Assembly (NCBI GenBank): GCA_033961575.1
Contig: CM066736.1
Span: 80,562,852-80,626,851, forward strand
Source of the DNA: Aselliscus stoliczkanus
Lineage: Eukaryota; Chordata; Mammalia; Chiroptera; Hipposideridae
Direction: 5' to 3'
Length of the DNA stretch: 64,000 bases
Position numbers and translations under genes: made by a program. The notes beneath the pieces are model-generated. The model was not told the origin of the DNA. It made no database searches and saw only the letters and a program-made list of their open reading frames with translations. Below, in pieces: positions 1 to 11,226 of the stretch. How positions within the stretch are numbered: position 1 is the first letter of the stretch; the number at the start of each line of letters is the position of its first letter.

Positions 1-470
1 AAGTTAAGAAATTAAACAATAAATTCATAATAGGAAATTAAACAGATAACATATACAAACATGCATATATTTACAATATTGTATAAGTATATTAATATTC
101 ATTAATATTTGAATTAATATGCACTAATCAAAGCTTTCACAGGGATTATCATTTTATTGTAAATATGTATGTGATAATTAAGAGAAAAATTATCCCTACT
201 TGGCCCAGAAGACCCACAGCTGAGCTATTTAACTCCAAGTTCTTCCACTTCACTCTCTCATCCCCTGAGAAAAAGCATAGTTAATACTACTGAACAGAGT
301 AATTCACTTATAAACAAAATAAACAATATGATCACTCTTTTTTGTTTAGGGAAACAGTTTTATAACCCTTTCCCATCACATTTAACCCCCTTTTATTAGG
401 GATAGAAAAACCTAAGTGAAAAAAATGTAATGTCTCCTTTTATTATTTTCCTCAACTTTTATTAGTGGCC
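1..470. other. AT-rich sequence without a recognised feature
   Basis: I see no gene, RNA or repeat family here. The sequence is strongly AT-rich with no long open frame. Confidence 0.5.
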
Positions 471-471
471 T

Positions 472-727
472 TACCGCTGCACTGTACATCTGAAGCTGCC
501 GCTGAATAATATTGTATGTCAACTATAATTTAACACATATATAGTCATGGAATGTGGAATATAGTGTGGGGATGGAGTCAATGGAATTGTAATAGATATG
601 TGTGATATCGTGTATGGAGGAGGGTAGGGGAGGGGGGTGGGGGGAGTCACTTTGTAAGGGGTGAAAAAAATAACTATTGCATTGTTTTGTACATCTGTAA
701 CTAATAATAATAATAATAATAAAGTTA
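472..727 (+). mobile_element. L1 3'-end fragment(s), sense
   Basis: This matches, in opposite orientation, the 3' untranslated region of the large antisense L1 at 43.8-44.3 kb: a TAGTCA(T/C)GG..TGTGGA stretch, a G-rich run, GTCACTTTG, then a pre-tail near TGTACATCTGTAACTAATAAT. An (AAT)n tail follows at about 703-722. The first 60 bases resemble a second L1 3' terminus (GTACATCTGAAG, TTGTATGTCAACT), so two 3' ends may lie in tandem. No coding capacity. Confidence 0.7.
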
Positions 728-734
728 AAATTAA

Positions 735-1431
735 AAAGAAGTTTCAAACTTAGAAAAATTTAGAAAGAGAAGTTAAATGAACATCTCTGTATATTTCATC
801 TTTACTTAGATTTACCAATTAACGTAATTCCACACTTGCCTTAAATATTCTTTCTGCCCCCCTACGCCTTCCTCCTCTCTCTCTCCTCCCTCTCTCTCAA
901 TTTTTTTTTCCCCCAAACCCTTCAAAATTTCAAACTTCATAAGACTTCATCACTAAATCATCATAAATTCTTCATTATGCATGGTCTAACAATACTGGCA
1001 TTCTTCTACATAGCCAAAATACCATAATCAGGCCTTTTAGAAAATAACAATTTTATAATGTTACCTAAATGCAATCCATTTTCAAAACCATCATAATTGC
1101 TAATTTTTTCAAAGAAGGGTTCTATAGCCTTTTTTTTTTCAATCTAGAATCTAGTCAATGTTTACACATTACATTTGTTTATTAATATCTCTAAAGTTCT
1201 AATGAACTTAACTTTTTAAAGAGGTCATATTAATTATGTTGGGGCATGTCCCGCATTCTGAATTTGTTCAATGTTTACTCCTGAATAGATTCAAGATAAA
1301 TATTTTGGCCAGAATGCTACAAAAATGATTGATTGTACTTATTACATTATGTCAGGAGACACTATTGAACAATATTGTGACTATGATTTGAGACCTCTGT
1401 AATATAGATTAATATTTTTCTTTCTAAAAAC
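735..1431. other. No recognised gene; pyrimidine-rich tract
   Basis: Ordinary AT-rich sequence. A polypyrimidine stretch (C/T almost throughout) lies at about 854-915. No repeat family recognised. Confidence 0.45.
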
Positions 1432-1440
1432 CACATTTTA

Positions 1441-1557
1441 GGGGCTGGCCGAGTGGCGCGGTGGTTAAGAGCTGGCTTGGGACGCCAGCTGGTTTGGGAC
1501 GCCGGTTCGGATCCCACATATGAGGGCCAGGGACACTGCCCTCAAAAAAAAACAAAG
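1441..1557 (+). mobile_element. tRNA-derived SINE (type A), sense
   Basis: The 5' head is tRNA-like, with a pol III box A (TGGCCGAGTGG, 1446-1456) and box B (GGTTCGGATCC, 1504-1514). A short unique part, CACTGCCCTC, and an A-rich tail follow. The target duplication CACATTTTA lies at 1432-1440 and 1558-1566. Antisense members of the same family lie at 18371, 24443 and 42478. This copy has a local duplication (TTTGGGACGCC / CTTGGGACGCC) in its anticodon-arm region. The family looks like a bat lineage SINE, but that name assignment is from memory. Confidence 0.88.
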
Positions 1558-1566
1558 CACATTTTA

Positions 1567-2715
1567 CAGCGCCACATTTTATATTATATTAAAATTCTTC
1601 CATGAGGTTTATCTCATAACTCTTTTTTTTCTTTTTAATATCTGAGAAAGCATGTTATTTAGCAGTCTGTGGCATTCTCTTACTCTTGCCTGGAAAGAAT
1701 CTTTGCTTTCCTAATATTTTTACTAAAACCTAACTGCTTTTAAATATCATTTTCAACAAGGAAGCTAACTTCATAAACCTTTTAAAATAATAAGTGGTTT
1801 ACCTTGCCACTGTTTTTTTGTTGTTGTCAGTATGGACAGATGTCATAATTTTTTCTCTAAAATACTCAGTCCCAATTATAAGATCCATGACCTTAGAAAT
1901 ACTTTATTTATTTAAATAATTCATTATACATCTGTTCCATATGTTGTTAACAATGTTGAAAATGCAGAATATTGGCAACTCCTTAGGAGAGAAGAAACTT
2001 GGTTGATAAGATTGAAGCAAAATTATTAAATCACAACAAATGTATTCTATAAATTTAATTGGTCTTGTATTTTCTTTCCTGATATCTATTATAAAAGTTA
2101 TTAACGAACTGAACATCCATTTTCCATTTTGAAGTTAGAAACTATATATTGGCAAAAACACCCAGATTTAGAAGACATTTTTTAGACAATTGTGGTGCTT
2201 AATAAGTGTTACAAATGGTGTAAATAGTAATAGCTCATAGTTTATGCCTATTTTATGAATTCACATGTAACTGAACTTAAATCAACTTGTTATTTCTTTT
2301 TCCTTCTCTGACTTAGGCTAAGTCAATTTTTTGTTTCACGTAAACTGAAGAGGCTCTGATTAACTTCTGATGGAGACCATTACAATCTCTCTTTCCTAAG
2401 CCTTCTTAGCACATACTTGAATACAAATAGTGGGAATACAAATAGTGAGTATTTTAAAACCGAAAGTTCATTTATCTTAGGATCAATTTATCTGCTTCAC
2501 ATAATGGGTGTTTTCTAAGGTTTTCTTCTTTTCTTTTTCATTTTTTTGAGCAATGACAATGGAAAACTATTGAGTAAATGGTTTTTAACGAGGGAGACCT
2601 AAGTGGATTTACATTATGAAAAGAGAATTTTGTGGTTGGGTGTGTATATATCAGATGTTTCTTTAATTTCTCCTTTAATTGTGAACCTCATTTTAGAAGT
2701 TATGATAACCAAGTA
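1567..2715. other. No recognised feature
   Basis: About 1.1 kb of AT-rich sequence with short, interrupted frames only. I cannot assign a repeat family or exon. Confidence 0.4.
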
Positions 2716-2848
2716 AGAGACACCAAGGTTTAGGTAGTAAACACACAATATAGTATATGGATGATATATTATAGAATTACACACCTGAAACCTATATAAT
2801 TTTAATAATCAATGTCACCTCTAATAAACTTAATAAAATAATAAAAGG
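2716..2848 (+). mobile_element. L1 3'-end fragment, sense
   Basis: Matches the 3' ends of the L1s at 32.45-32.6 kb and 50.06-50.2 kb: a GTAAACACACAATAT..GATGATATATTATAGAATT..CACCTGAAACCTATATAATTTTA sequence (paraphrased in short motifs), then a poly(A)-like AATAAA-rich tail. It is severely 5' truncated. Confidence 0.75.
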
Positions 2849-2849
2849 A

Positions 2850-3481
2850 TCTTAATTAGAGCAAATGTAGTATAGTAAAGTTATAAAAGAAGGCATAACA
2901 GATGTTAAAGAGGTAGACTTAACTTTTGTTGGTCACCAACTAGATTTGTGGGGAGTAAGAGATAGAAAGAATCTAGGGTGACACTGAGATTTCCATTTTG
3001 AAATATGCATATGGTGCCTTTATATAAGACTGAGAATTCAGTAGTTCATATTTTCTGGCAAGGGCAATGGACTCCATTTTTTAAATTGTGAGTTTGTGGT
3101 GTTAAGCTAATATTCAACTGGACATTCCTGGTATGCAATTTGATATGTAATTCTGGATGTGGAGAAAGAGGTCTGCTCTGAAGATTTAAATTTCCAAGTC
3201 ATACAAAGTAGATCAGATTGCTCATGGAAAGCTAAGAGTGTGAAAAAACTGAGAAAGGCATGCTGGGAAAGCACTAATATTTATAAGGATGTTAAGAGGA
3301 CTTGAGTGCCATCAAAATATTCTCTTTTTGATTCTTGCATTAATTTGGTGCAACTTCTTATGATTCAAGTTTAATTGCACCAAACTGTGGATCGCTCTTT
3401 CACCATCCTCTTGGCCACTCCTTATTGGTTAAGCCCTCTAATGTTCCTATAGAAGGATTTAATCTAGTTGTTTTCTAACTA
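2850..3481. other. No recognised feature
   Basis: Unassigned AT-rich sequence between an L1 3' end and a mariner element. No plausible coding frame. Confidence 0.4.
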
Positions 3482-3483
3482 TG

Positions 3484-4054
3484 CAAGGTCGGACAATTAA
3501 GTTAGTGAACTTATCCTAGACAAAGTGCTACATATCTCATTGCTGAGTATCATTATGGTCACCTTCGAAATAACCCCTTGGGAAGCTATGCACCAATACC
3601 AGCACCTAGTCCAACCTTCAAAGAAGTTTTGGAACTCTTTTTCTGGAATGGCCATCAGAGCTGTCATCGTATTACACTTGATGTCCTGAATGTCATCCAA
3701 ATGTCATCCTTTCAATATTTCCTTTATCTTTGGGTAAAGAAGGAAGTCATTGGGGGCCAGATCAGGTGAGTAGGGAGGGTGCTCCAATGCAGTTATTTGT
3801 TCACTGACTAAAAAGTCCCTCACAGGCAGTGCTGTGGGAGCTGGTGCATTGTCGTGATGCAAGACCTGTGAATTGTTGGCAAAAACTTCAGGTCGTCTAA
3901 CGTTTTCATGCAGCCTTTTCAGCACTTCCAAATAGTAAACTTGGTTAGCTGTTTGTCCCACTTATACAAGTTCATAATGAATAACCCCTTTGATATCAAA
4001 AAAAGGTTAGTGACATCGTTGCAATGAGTTCTTGAACTTAATTGTGAGACCTTG
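3484..4054 (-). mobile_element. Internally deleted mariner (571 bp), antisense
   Basis: Both ends carry the same inverted repeat as the full-length mariner at 11227-12530 (AAGGT(C)..ACAATTAAGTT). The right flank is TA (4055-4056). The left flank is TG (3482-3483), best read as a mutated TA. Inside is only the C-terminal half of the transposase on the minus strand. The 5' terminal repeat is joined near 4013 directly to the region preceding the catalytic HDNA motif, so the DNA-binding half and the first catalytic Asp are missing. It could only have moved in trans. Confidence 0.88.
3497..4013 (-). pseudogene. Mariner transposase, C-terminal fragment
   Basis: The minus strand encodes the mariner catalytic region in pieces. 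3704-3961 includes HHDNAPAP, with the second catalytic Asp. It also includes YSPDLAPND, with the third Asp at the D34D spacing. 3497-3700 continues with a MAIPEKEFQNFFEGW stretch to the C-terminus. A stop interrupts the frame just upstream, where the related copy has FLDIRE, and the two halves are out of frame at about 3700. The N-terminal helix-turn-helix domains are absent, so no active enzyme is possible. Residues match the 11-12 kb copy closely, so both belong to one family. Confidence 0.85.
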
Positions 4055-4056
4055 TA

Positions 4057-5012
4057 TCTACTCCTAATTGGATAATTGCTGTATAAAGAAATGTTTAACA
4101 TTGTGAGTACCTGAGGCAGATATAGCTGAGATAGGGGGAGACACAGAGGAAGGGAGACAGAGAGATAATTGTCAAAGGCAAAATTTATTCAAGGCCTGGG
4201 AAAGAGAAAACAATGAGAAAATGACTATATAATATGGATTACAGACAGTGTAATGCAGTGATGACCCTAAGCTGAGTTACTCCTTCCTGTATTCTATTGG
4301 CAGAATTCAGTCATACACCAATAACTAACTGTTAGGGAAATGTAGCCTATCACTGAACTCAGGGATACAAGTATTGTTTTTACAGTTAACTCATCTCTGC
4401 AAAACTCAGCAAGACTATAAAATGGATATTGTGTGCTATACAAATAAAGTAAAAATCATAATTCTTTCTAAAGACCTTGAAATTTTAAAGGATCAAATAC
4501 TACATGATTTGACTGCAACAGCAGTTATATATTGCTGAATGTAGTATAAGGTGTAACATCTACTAAAGATTAGAGAGTAAGGAATTATTGTGAATCATTA
4601 TTGGCATGATAAAGTTTTAGCAAAGCAGGCATATTTAATTAGGCCTCGTATACAGCTGGCGTTTCAACACATAGAAGGACAAGGGCAAATCATATGCCAT
4701 CCTTCTATTCCTAGAGGTTTTGTCCTCCAGGTAGCTGATCCCATCTGTTTACTTAAGTGGTGTCTATGGACTCTGAGTTAATTGGATAGCTTTCCTTTCC
4801 CTTTATTGTTTTGAGGTTGGGAGAGAGGAGCTGTCTGAGCATCATAAATTGCCATCAGTCTGGTACTGCACTGGCTGTTTAGCTCTAAATAGGCAGCTTA
4901 TGAGTTGTGATGATTTATAGTTTTAATCTTTTCTATAAATGAGAATGAAGACCATGCAGCAGGCCCCTATTTACAAAGACAACAGCAGATAAATAAGTAA
5001 ATAGATAAATAT
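4057..5012. other. Unassigned; weak LTR-like signals
   Basis: No gene. A purine-rich block (about 4120-4165) is followed by TTTATT (AATAAA on the minus strand) at about 4180. Together these faintly resemble the R/U5 part of an antisense LTR. I found no TG...CA ends with a target duplication, so I leave it unclassified. Confidence 0.3.
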
Positions 5013-5013
5013 G

Positions 5014-5046
5014 TGGTAGGTAGGTAGGTAGGTAGGTAGGTAGGTA
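5014..5046. repeat. (GGTA)n microsatellite
   Basis: About eight uninterrupted GGTA/TAGG units, preceded by a degenerate AAATA-type stretch. Confidence 0.95.
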
Positions 5047-5358
5047 TAATAACATTGAGATTAAGAGGCAATGTTACAAGACAAGTAAGATTGAATACAT
5101 GCATTTTCAAATGTCTTCTGGGATGGTTAGCAAACTGGTATTTGCTTTAGCTGTAAATTTTTATGGATGAGTAATTGGAAATATGTAGGGTTGTTTTATT
5201 GTATCCACAGTAGTACTGCATTGGAGTATACCCATTATCTTACTCTCCATGACATTAACTCCTTATTTATCTGACACACTTTTAGTAAAGGCTCCTACCT
5301 TAGCACATTTTCTGAAAACTGCCTTATGAATATAGAATATTAGATTTGGAAGACACTT

Positions 5359-6089
5359 TTTTCTTTTTTACTGATATTTGACATATAACATTGTGTAAAT
5401 CTACAGTGTACATGTTATTTTTATACATTTATACAATGATCTCCATTGCGGTAATATTTAGCACCTCTATCAGATTACACAAGTATCCTTTCTTTTTAGA
5501 GGTTGAATAATTAAGTTCTAGATCTTATTTAGGGGTATAACTTGCAATGAATAGTAAATAAGTCATAGAGTATCATGAATGTAGACAACAATATTGTATA
5601 ATAATCATCAAACTTGCTAGAAAGACACGTTTAAGCTAGTCTAACCTATGCCCTATATACTGTTTTCTGTAGTAGCTGTACCGATTTACATCCCCACCAG
5701 CAGTGTATGAGGGTTCCCTTTTCTCCACAGCCTCTTGCTGTTACTTGTCTTGTTGTTAGCAGCCATTCTAACAGGTGTGAAGTGGTATCTCATTTTGATT
5801 TTGATGTGCATGTTCCTAATAACTTGTGAAGTTGAGCATTTTTTCATATATCTGTTGGCCATGTGTATGTCTTCTTGGGAGAAGTGTCTCTTCAGGTCCT
5901 CTACTCGATTTTTAAATTCGATTGTTTATTTTGTTGTTGTTGAGTTGTAGGAGTTCTTTATATTTTGGATATTAGCCTCTTATTGAAGGTGTTGTTTGAA
6001 AATATCTTCTCTCATTTTGATGGCTGTCTCTTTGTTTTGTTGACGGTTTCTTTTGCTGTGTAGAAGCTTTTTAGCTTGATATTTAGTTC
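5359..6089 (-). mobile_element. L1 3' part, antisense (twin-primed, left arm)
   Basis: Antisense L1 3' UTR (CTGATATTTGACATATAAC-type, as at 16262) followed by the ORF2 C-terminal region, reading down to KSFYTAKETVNKTK on the minus strand near 6085. At about 6089 the L1 sequence switches strand. The adjoining plus-strand part (6090-6400) is the segment that normally lies just upstream in ORF2, the signature of a 5' inversion during insertion. All frames are broken. Confidence 0.85.
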
Positions 6090-6400
6090 AATGGAAGAGA
6101 ATTGAGAACCTAGAAATAAACCCACGTATATATGTGGGCAGATACTTTTTGACAAAGGAGCCAAAAGCATACAAGGGGAAAAAGACAGCCTCTTCAATAA
6201 ATGGTGCTGGGAAAATTGGAAAGGATTAAACTAGACTGCTGTCACCATATGCCAGAATTAACTCAAAATGGATCCAAGACCTAAATATGACTAGAAATAA
6301 TAAACTGCATAGAAGAAAACATAGGTACTAAACTTATGGACCTTGGTGTTAGAGAGGATTTTATGAATTTGACCTCAAAGGCAAGGGAAATGAACTAACG
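6090..6400 (+). mobile_element. L1 ORF2 segment, inverted (twin-primed, right arm)
   Basis: On the plus strand this is L1 ORF2 running from an NRIEN..EINP motif through [13 protein letters not shown] sequence (TTCAATAAATGGTGCTGGG) to AREMN at 6398. That end is within about ten codons of where the antisense left arm begins, so the two arms are adjacent L1 segments in opposite orientation. Confidence 0.85.
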
Positions 6401-6419
6401 CACTTTCAAATCAATATTT

Positions 6420-8040
6420 ACTAAAGAACAAAATTTAATACTATAAAATTAAGATGTAAGAAAAAGCATAATTGTTCTCATTTGAAATTTAGAAAAGACT
6501 TTGTAATATCTTATAAATAATATGATTGGAATGAAAAAATGAATTATTTTTATATTTTTATTGGGATCAAGTAGAATTATTTTTTATTGGGATCAAGCAC
6601 CTGGAGGCTTTAAATTAAGTCTTCTGTAATAAGAGAGTATATCCCTCAAATAAGTAAACATTTGTATTACTTTCAGGTTAATTATAAATGTGATAGTAAT
6701 CACTGGTTTGATTAGTTAGGTCTGCAAAGAAACAAGAACCTGTATCAGTTCAGTAAAATAACTTCTTTAGTTTTTAGATTGCAATCAGCTTTGGGGAAAT
6801 TGCTGTTGAGTTTTCTATTTTCTTTCATGCCTAGAAAGAAGTCAGTTGTTTTCCAAAGATGGCACTTCAGAAATCATCCTTATCTCGTTTCATTACTTTT
6901 AGAATGTTTTTCTTTTTACTATCACATCTTAAGAGATTTTGCTTCTGACCCCATGGAACATATACATAAATCCATAAACACTGGTTGAAAAATATCTGTT
7001 TTGGACAGTCAGTTGTATAGGTAATCTAAATAGTACCATTCAATTTATTTCATTCAAATTTCAGTTTTAGCATTGTATAGATATTTAATATATTGTGATT
7101 TTCATTTGCTATGCTCTGAAGCTCCAGTTTTGTAAAAGTTTTAAAAATTATGGGCTCTTTTGTAAATTTCCCATATCTCTTTTAAGGTGTTCGTTTAATT
7201 CTTTCCTTCTCTCCTTAGGTCTGATTAATTCTTTGGTTGTGACTCTCTCTCGTTCCTACATTCTTTTTTTACATTTTATGTTATATTGATGCAAGAGTCT
7301 TTCTTCAAATTTAAAGCGATATACTGCATTTTCAAGATGAACTAGTCCAAAGTTCAAGCAGACTGATCTATGGAATATATAGAAGTGCAGAAAAATATTA
7401 CTATGGTACTTTTTCCTTATGTACTGGGTACCAAGAGAATTATCTGTGATGGAAAGCTGGCTAGAATTTGGTTGGCAGGGAAAAAAAGTGGTCATGCTGG
7501 ATCATAAACTCAGATGATATCAATCCATGATCAATGCCTTTTTTTTTCTATTTATCACTTCCGTGTTTTCAGTCATTGAGTTATATTGTATTTTGTTAAG
7601 AAATCCAGGGAAATGAATATTACAAATATGGTGATGAGGTTTGGTAGGAGCAATGAGAGTAAAAATATTATCAAGGTACCCCTTGAAGTTACTTATGTAG
7701 ATCATTAAAATGACAGATTGAGTGATTTTCATATTAATAGTTTCAACAAGACAGAATTATTTTACAAGATTATTTTTTTCAAGAACCTCAGGTATACTTT
7801 TCTTACCTTATTTTTTTCTTTATTCTGTGTGTAATCTATTCATAGTTTCTCTTTTATTCACATATCTGCAGATCCTTATTGAAAAACCTTTGGATACAAA
7901 ACACTCCTTTTAAATTGCTTGTTATGAAACAATTTAAAATCATTTCTTGTCAGCCAAATGGACAATACAATCTCCCTCTCTCTAAAAGAATGGATTTAAA
8001 ATGCAACATAATCTCCAAGAATATAATCAAGGAAAAGAAT
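6420..8040. other. No recognised feature
   Basis: About 1.6 kb of AT-rich DNA with scattered stop codons on all frames. No repeat family could be named and there is no exon-like segment. Confidence 0.4.
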
Positions 8041-8044
8041 CACT

Positions 8045-8097
8045 TTGGAAATACTAACAATTGTCACCCCAATAAACTTTAATTTTTTTAAAAAAGA
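8045..8097 (+). mobile_element. Possible L1 3' terminus
   Basis: The sequence around GTCACCCCAATAAACTTTAA followed by T/A-rich sequence resembles the end of the L1 at 32560-32600. It is short, so the assignment is tentative. Confidence 0.4.
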
Positions 8098-8476
8098 ACA
8101 TGTTGTACACTGTATTCATTAAAACATAGGCCAAATATATTTTCAGTTGATTTTAGGACCACTGAATTAATAGCAGTTTCATTGAACTGTAATATTTGAA
8201 AGCTGAAAGATGTTATCAAATATATAAGGCTAGGGAGAAGGTATAAAGTGTATTATTTAAAAGAAAGCTTGAACTGGCTATTTAACATGAAGAAAGTTAT
8301 TCGATATCTTTGGGGCTCATTTTTTTTCTTGAACAGTAGAAAGCAGTTATACTTGATTATCCACCTTCTAGTTTCCTTTGAGCTGTAAGTTTTCCTTATT
8401 CATGGGAGAGAGTTAGAGAACAGTATGCATCTCCATTTAGGTCTATATAAATTACAGAAGGGGCAAGGGGCTCCTT

Positions 8477-8722
8477 TTTTTTTTAATTTAATTTAATTTT
8501 ATTTTATTTTTAATTAGTTTCAGGTGTACAACACAGTGCAATAGTTATACATTTTACCCCTCAAAGTGACAACCCCCCACCCCCAATACACCACCCCACT
8601 CCCCCCCCATATCATATATATCTATTACTCTTCCTCTGACTCTCTTCCACAGTATAATCCACATTCCGTGACTATCTATATATATTCAATTACAGTAGGT
8701 ATACCACCTCCGCTTTAACCTT
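8477..8722 (-). mobile_element. L1 3'-UTR fragment, antisense
   Basis: Near-identical over its length to the 3' UTR of the large antisense L1 at 43.86-44.07 kb: TTAGTTTCAGGTGTACAACA, CCCCTCAAAGTGACAAC, a CCCCCCCATATCATATATAT stretch. It is preceded by a T-rich (poly(A) complement) run. A severely 5'-truncated insertion of the same young subfamily. Confidence 0.88.
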
Positions 8723-8884
8723 TTTTTGTTTTACTTTCATATATACATAGTATTTCTTCATGTTTTTATAATTTAAAAAACTGCTGAGTGAAGTATGCTC
8801 ATTTTCCTATTAATAACTATTGTCATAATCCTAGTTCTCTTACTGCATAATGATATTTAAAATAACATTAACACTAAGAGCTCT

Positions 8885-9120
8885 CTTTTGAGCACTTGAT
8901 AAACATAAGGCATTGTGTATTCACTTTATATAGAGTCTAATTAAATCATTTATGAAATTATGTATTTGAAAATATTTATCAAAGATTTATTACATTTTGG
9001 ACACAGTATGTGTCATGATCCCTATTTGACAGATAGCATAAAAGGAAGTTAAGGAACTTGCCATAGGTCACATGACTTGCAGATGTTAATTATGGTACTT
9101 TCAGATTCCAGTGATCCTGG
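8885..9120 (-). repeat. MIR SINE, antisense (diverged)
   Basis: Shows the reversed MIR signature: a GAGCACTTGATAAACATAAGGCATTGTG-like stretch, then TTGACAGATAG, AAGTTAAGGAACTTGCC, AGGTCACATGACTTG. An AT-rich interruption lies in the middle. Ancient, non-coding. Confidence 0.6.
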
Positions 9121-9906
9121 CTAGCTAGCCACAAATAAGATTAATAAAACATGTTGAAATGACAGCTTCCATTGGTAATCTGAGCAGGGAAAGTAGTCTT
9201 AATTCTGCATGTGATATCTAGGGAGTAGGTTACATCCCTGGCATAGAAGATGGAAGCAGAACTCAGGTATCTATGGCTGAATAAAAGTTTAAGACATTTG
9301 CTATCTTCTACTTGTCAGACTTAATTTGATTCTGCAGAGAAAATGCATTCATCCTTTCCTATGTGATCTCTAGGGCTACTGTCTTTAATGCATTGGTTTA
9401 TGGTTGTTTTTCCCGATTCCATGGCTTGCTCCTTTTATAAACAATATCCCTTGAGTCCTTTGCCTATTCTTGGTTCTCCAAGCCTTTACATATCCATACT
9501 GTCCCTGCATCCCACGCAGCCTGTCTTAACATTCATCATGCTCATTTGTTTCATGTTTCAGAGTCTGAACTTTAGACCTAAGGCCAGATTTTGGGACTAG
9601 GAGCTCCTCACTAGACACTTTTTATATCTCCAGGCTTCTGCTGAATATCTCAGAGTATAAAAAAGGAACCCTTGGTCTCAAGGTAGTGCTCCAGTGGTTC
9701 CAAAAACAGTGGAAAGGTTTTACAGAAAATGAAGAAGAATTGAAATGTGGAGTAATTGACTCATTGTTGTTATGTATTTGGGCCAGCGTCAACTTTTTTA
9801 AGTTTAATTTTTTGAAATACATTTCACTAGCCTTTCTTCTCCAGTGTCACTAGGCTCTAAGAGATGAATAGGGGACTTTTGATCACTGAATGCAATGATC
9901 TTTTTT
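9121..9906. other. No recognised feature
   Basis: Mixed-composition unique sequence. Short open frames at 9388-9600 and 9622-9822 lack any recognisable domain or splice context. Confidence 0.4.
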
Positions 9907-9922
9907 CAGTTCTCATTTTTAT

Positions 9923-10090
9923 TATTATTATTATTATTATTATTTATTTATTTTTTTAAGCTGAGCCATCCTGCCACCTGTTGGCAGCTCAGCAGCTGTT
10001 CAGCTCCGGCCGAGAATCTAACTGCAACCCTGTTGTTCAGAGCTCACACCCGAGCAAGCTCTTAACCAGCTGGGCCACTCGGCCGGCCCT
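9923..10090 (-). mobile_element. tRNA-derived SINE (type B), antisense
   Basis: On the minus strand it begins GGGCCGGCCGAGTGG and continues through a tRNA-like head. A unique part follows (CCACCTGTTGGCAGCTC complement, about 9971-9990), then an (AAT/AAAT)n tail. The 16-bp target duplication CAGTTCTCATTTTTAT at 9907-9922 and 10091-10106 is perfect, so insertion boundaries are exact. The unique part recurs in the second unit of the composite SINE at 38166-38671. Confidence 0.92.
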
Positions 10091-10106
10091 CAGTTCTCAT
10101 TTTTAT

Positions 10107-11226
10107 CGCTCAGCAGTGACTGACTCTTATAACATCTGCAGGAGTGATCACGGGCTTTGGAAAAAGACCTAGAATTTATTCTTATTTAAGGTATTTGCAA
10201 GCTTTGTGTCCTTGGGCATATTAGCTAAACTGTCTGAGGCTTATTTTCTAGTAGAAAAATTAATGGTTAATAAATAACTGTCTTGTAGTGTTGTGTTGAG
10301 AACTGAATCTGTGTTCAATATGTTTCCTAGGACAGGATCCGAGAGGGTAACAGCATCTCTCAATATACTTTGATCTGTTAATAAGTTAAACATCATGCTT
10401 TACTTTTATTCAAATATATGTTACACTATGTGAGCATTATAGTGACTCATATAAGCAATAAAGGAGGTACTTTTCATTTTCAAGAGCCTTTTTTAAAAGG
10501 CTCTTATAGTGTGAATTCATCCATTAATCCTGGCTACTCAAGAAGTATTTAATATAAGTCAACATTTGTGGAACACGAACTTAATATTACTTAAGGTATT
10601 TATCCTTTGGGAGAAGTTGAGTTTTTATTTTACCACAGGGGAAACTTTGCCAATAAACTTATGTCATGCACGTGTGGAACTCTTAAGATGAAATGCATCT
10701 AAAACTGATAAAAAAGTACAGAGCTTTAAAAGTACCTCTTAGCCAGATAAATTATTTCCACCTACATTGCTAAACCAACAAACATTTGCTACATGTGGTT
10801 CTAAATGTTATTGCATAATCTGTTTTCCTAGTTCCATGACCTTAGCTCTTTCCATGGTTCTTCACTTGATACCAGTCCCTAGTTCAACCTTTTGAGACTG
10901 GTTAGATCTCCTGAATACAAGTTATTCCCTATTGTCACTCAAACCACATTTGATACACAGCTACTACACTCTCTGGTCACTAGGTACTTGACATCTCTCA
11001 GAATTTGTATAATTCAATCCAGTATTAACTATGTTGGCTTTACTCTGAGCTTCTTTAGGGCTACAGGTGAGTGATATGGTCAGCATTTGATCATATACAC
11101 ATTTGTCCATACATGCATTCAAATCCACAATTGTTTATTGCCTAATATTGTTCATATACTGCTTTGGCCACTTGAGAATAAGTTCACAGACTAGAAAATA
11201 CACAAGTAAAATAGAAATAGAATATA
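10107..11226. other. No recognised feature
   Basis: Unassigned AT-rich sequence. A short imperfect palindrome (AAGAGCC..TTTTTTAAAAGGCTCTT) lies at about 10482-10505. No gene. Confidence 0.4.

Noticed and set aside
1441..1514. tRNA-like sequence with box A and box B
   Set aside because: Followed by a SINE-specific 3' part and A-rich tail, flanked by a target duplication and repeated at other loci, so it is a SINE head and not a tRNA gene.
4101..4940. Possible LTR starting TGTGAGTACC
   Set aside because: Purine-rich block and AATAAA on the minus strand are suggestive, but no matching CA end with a 4-6 bp duplication was found.
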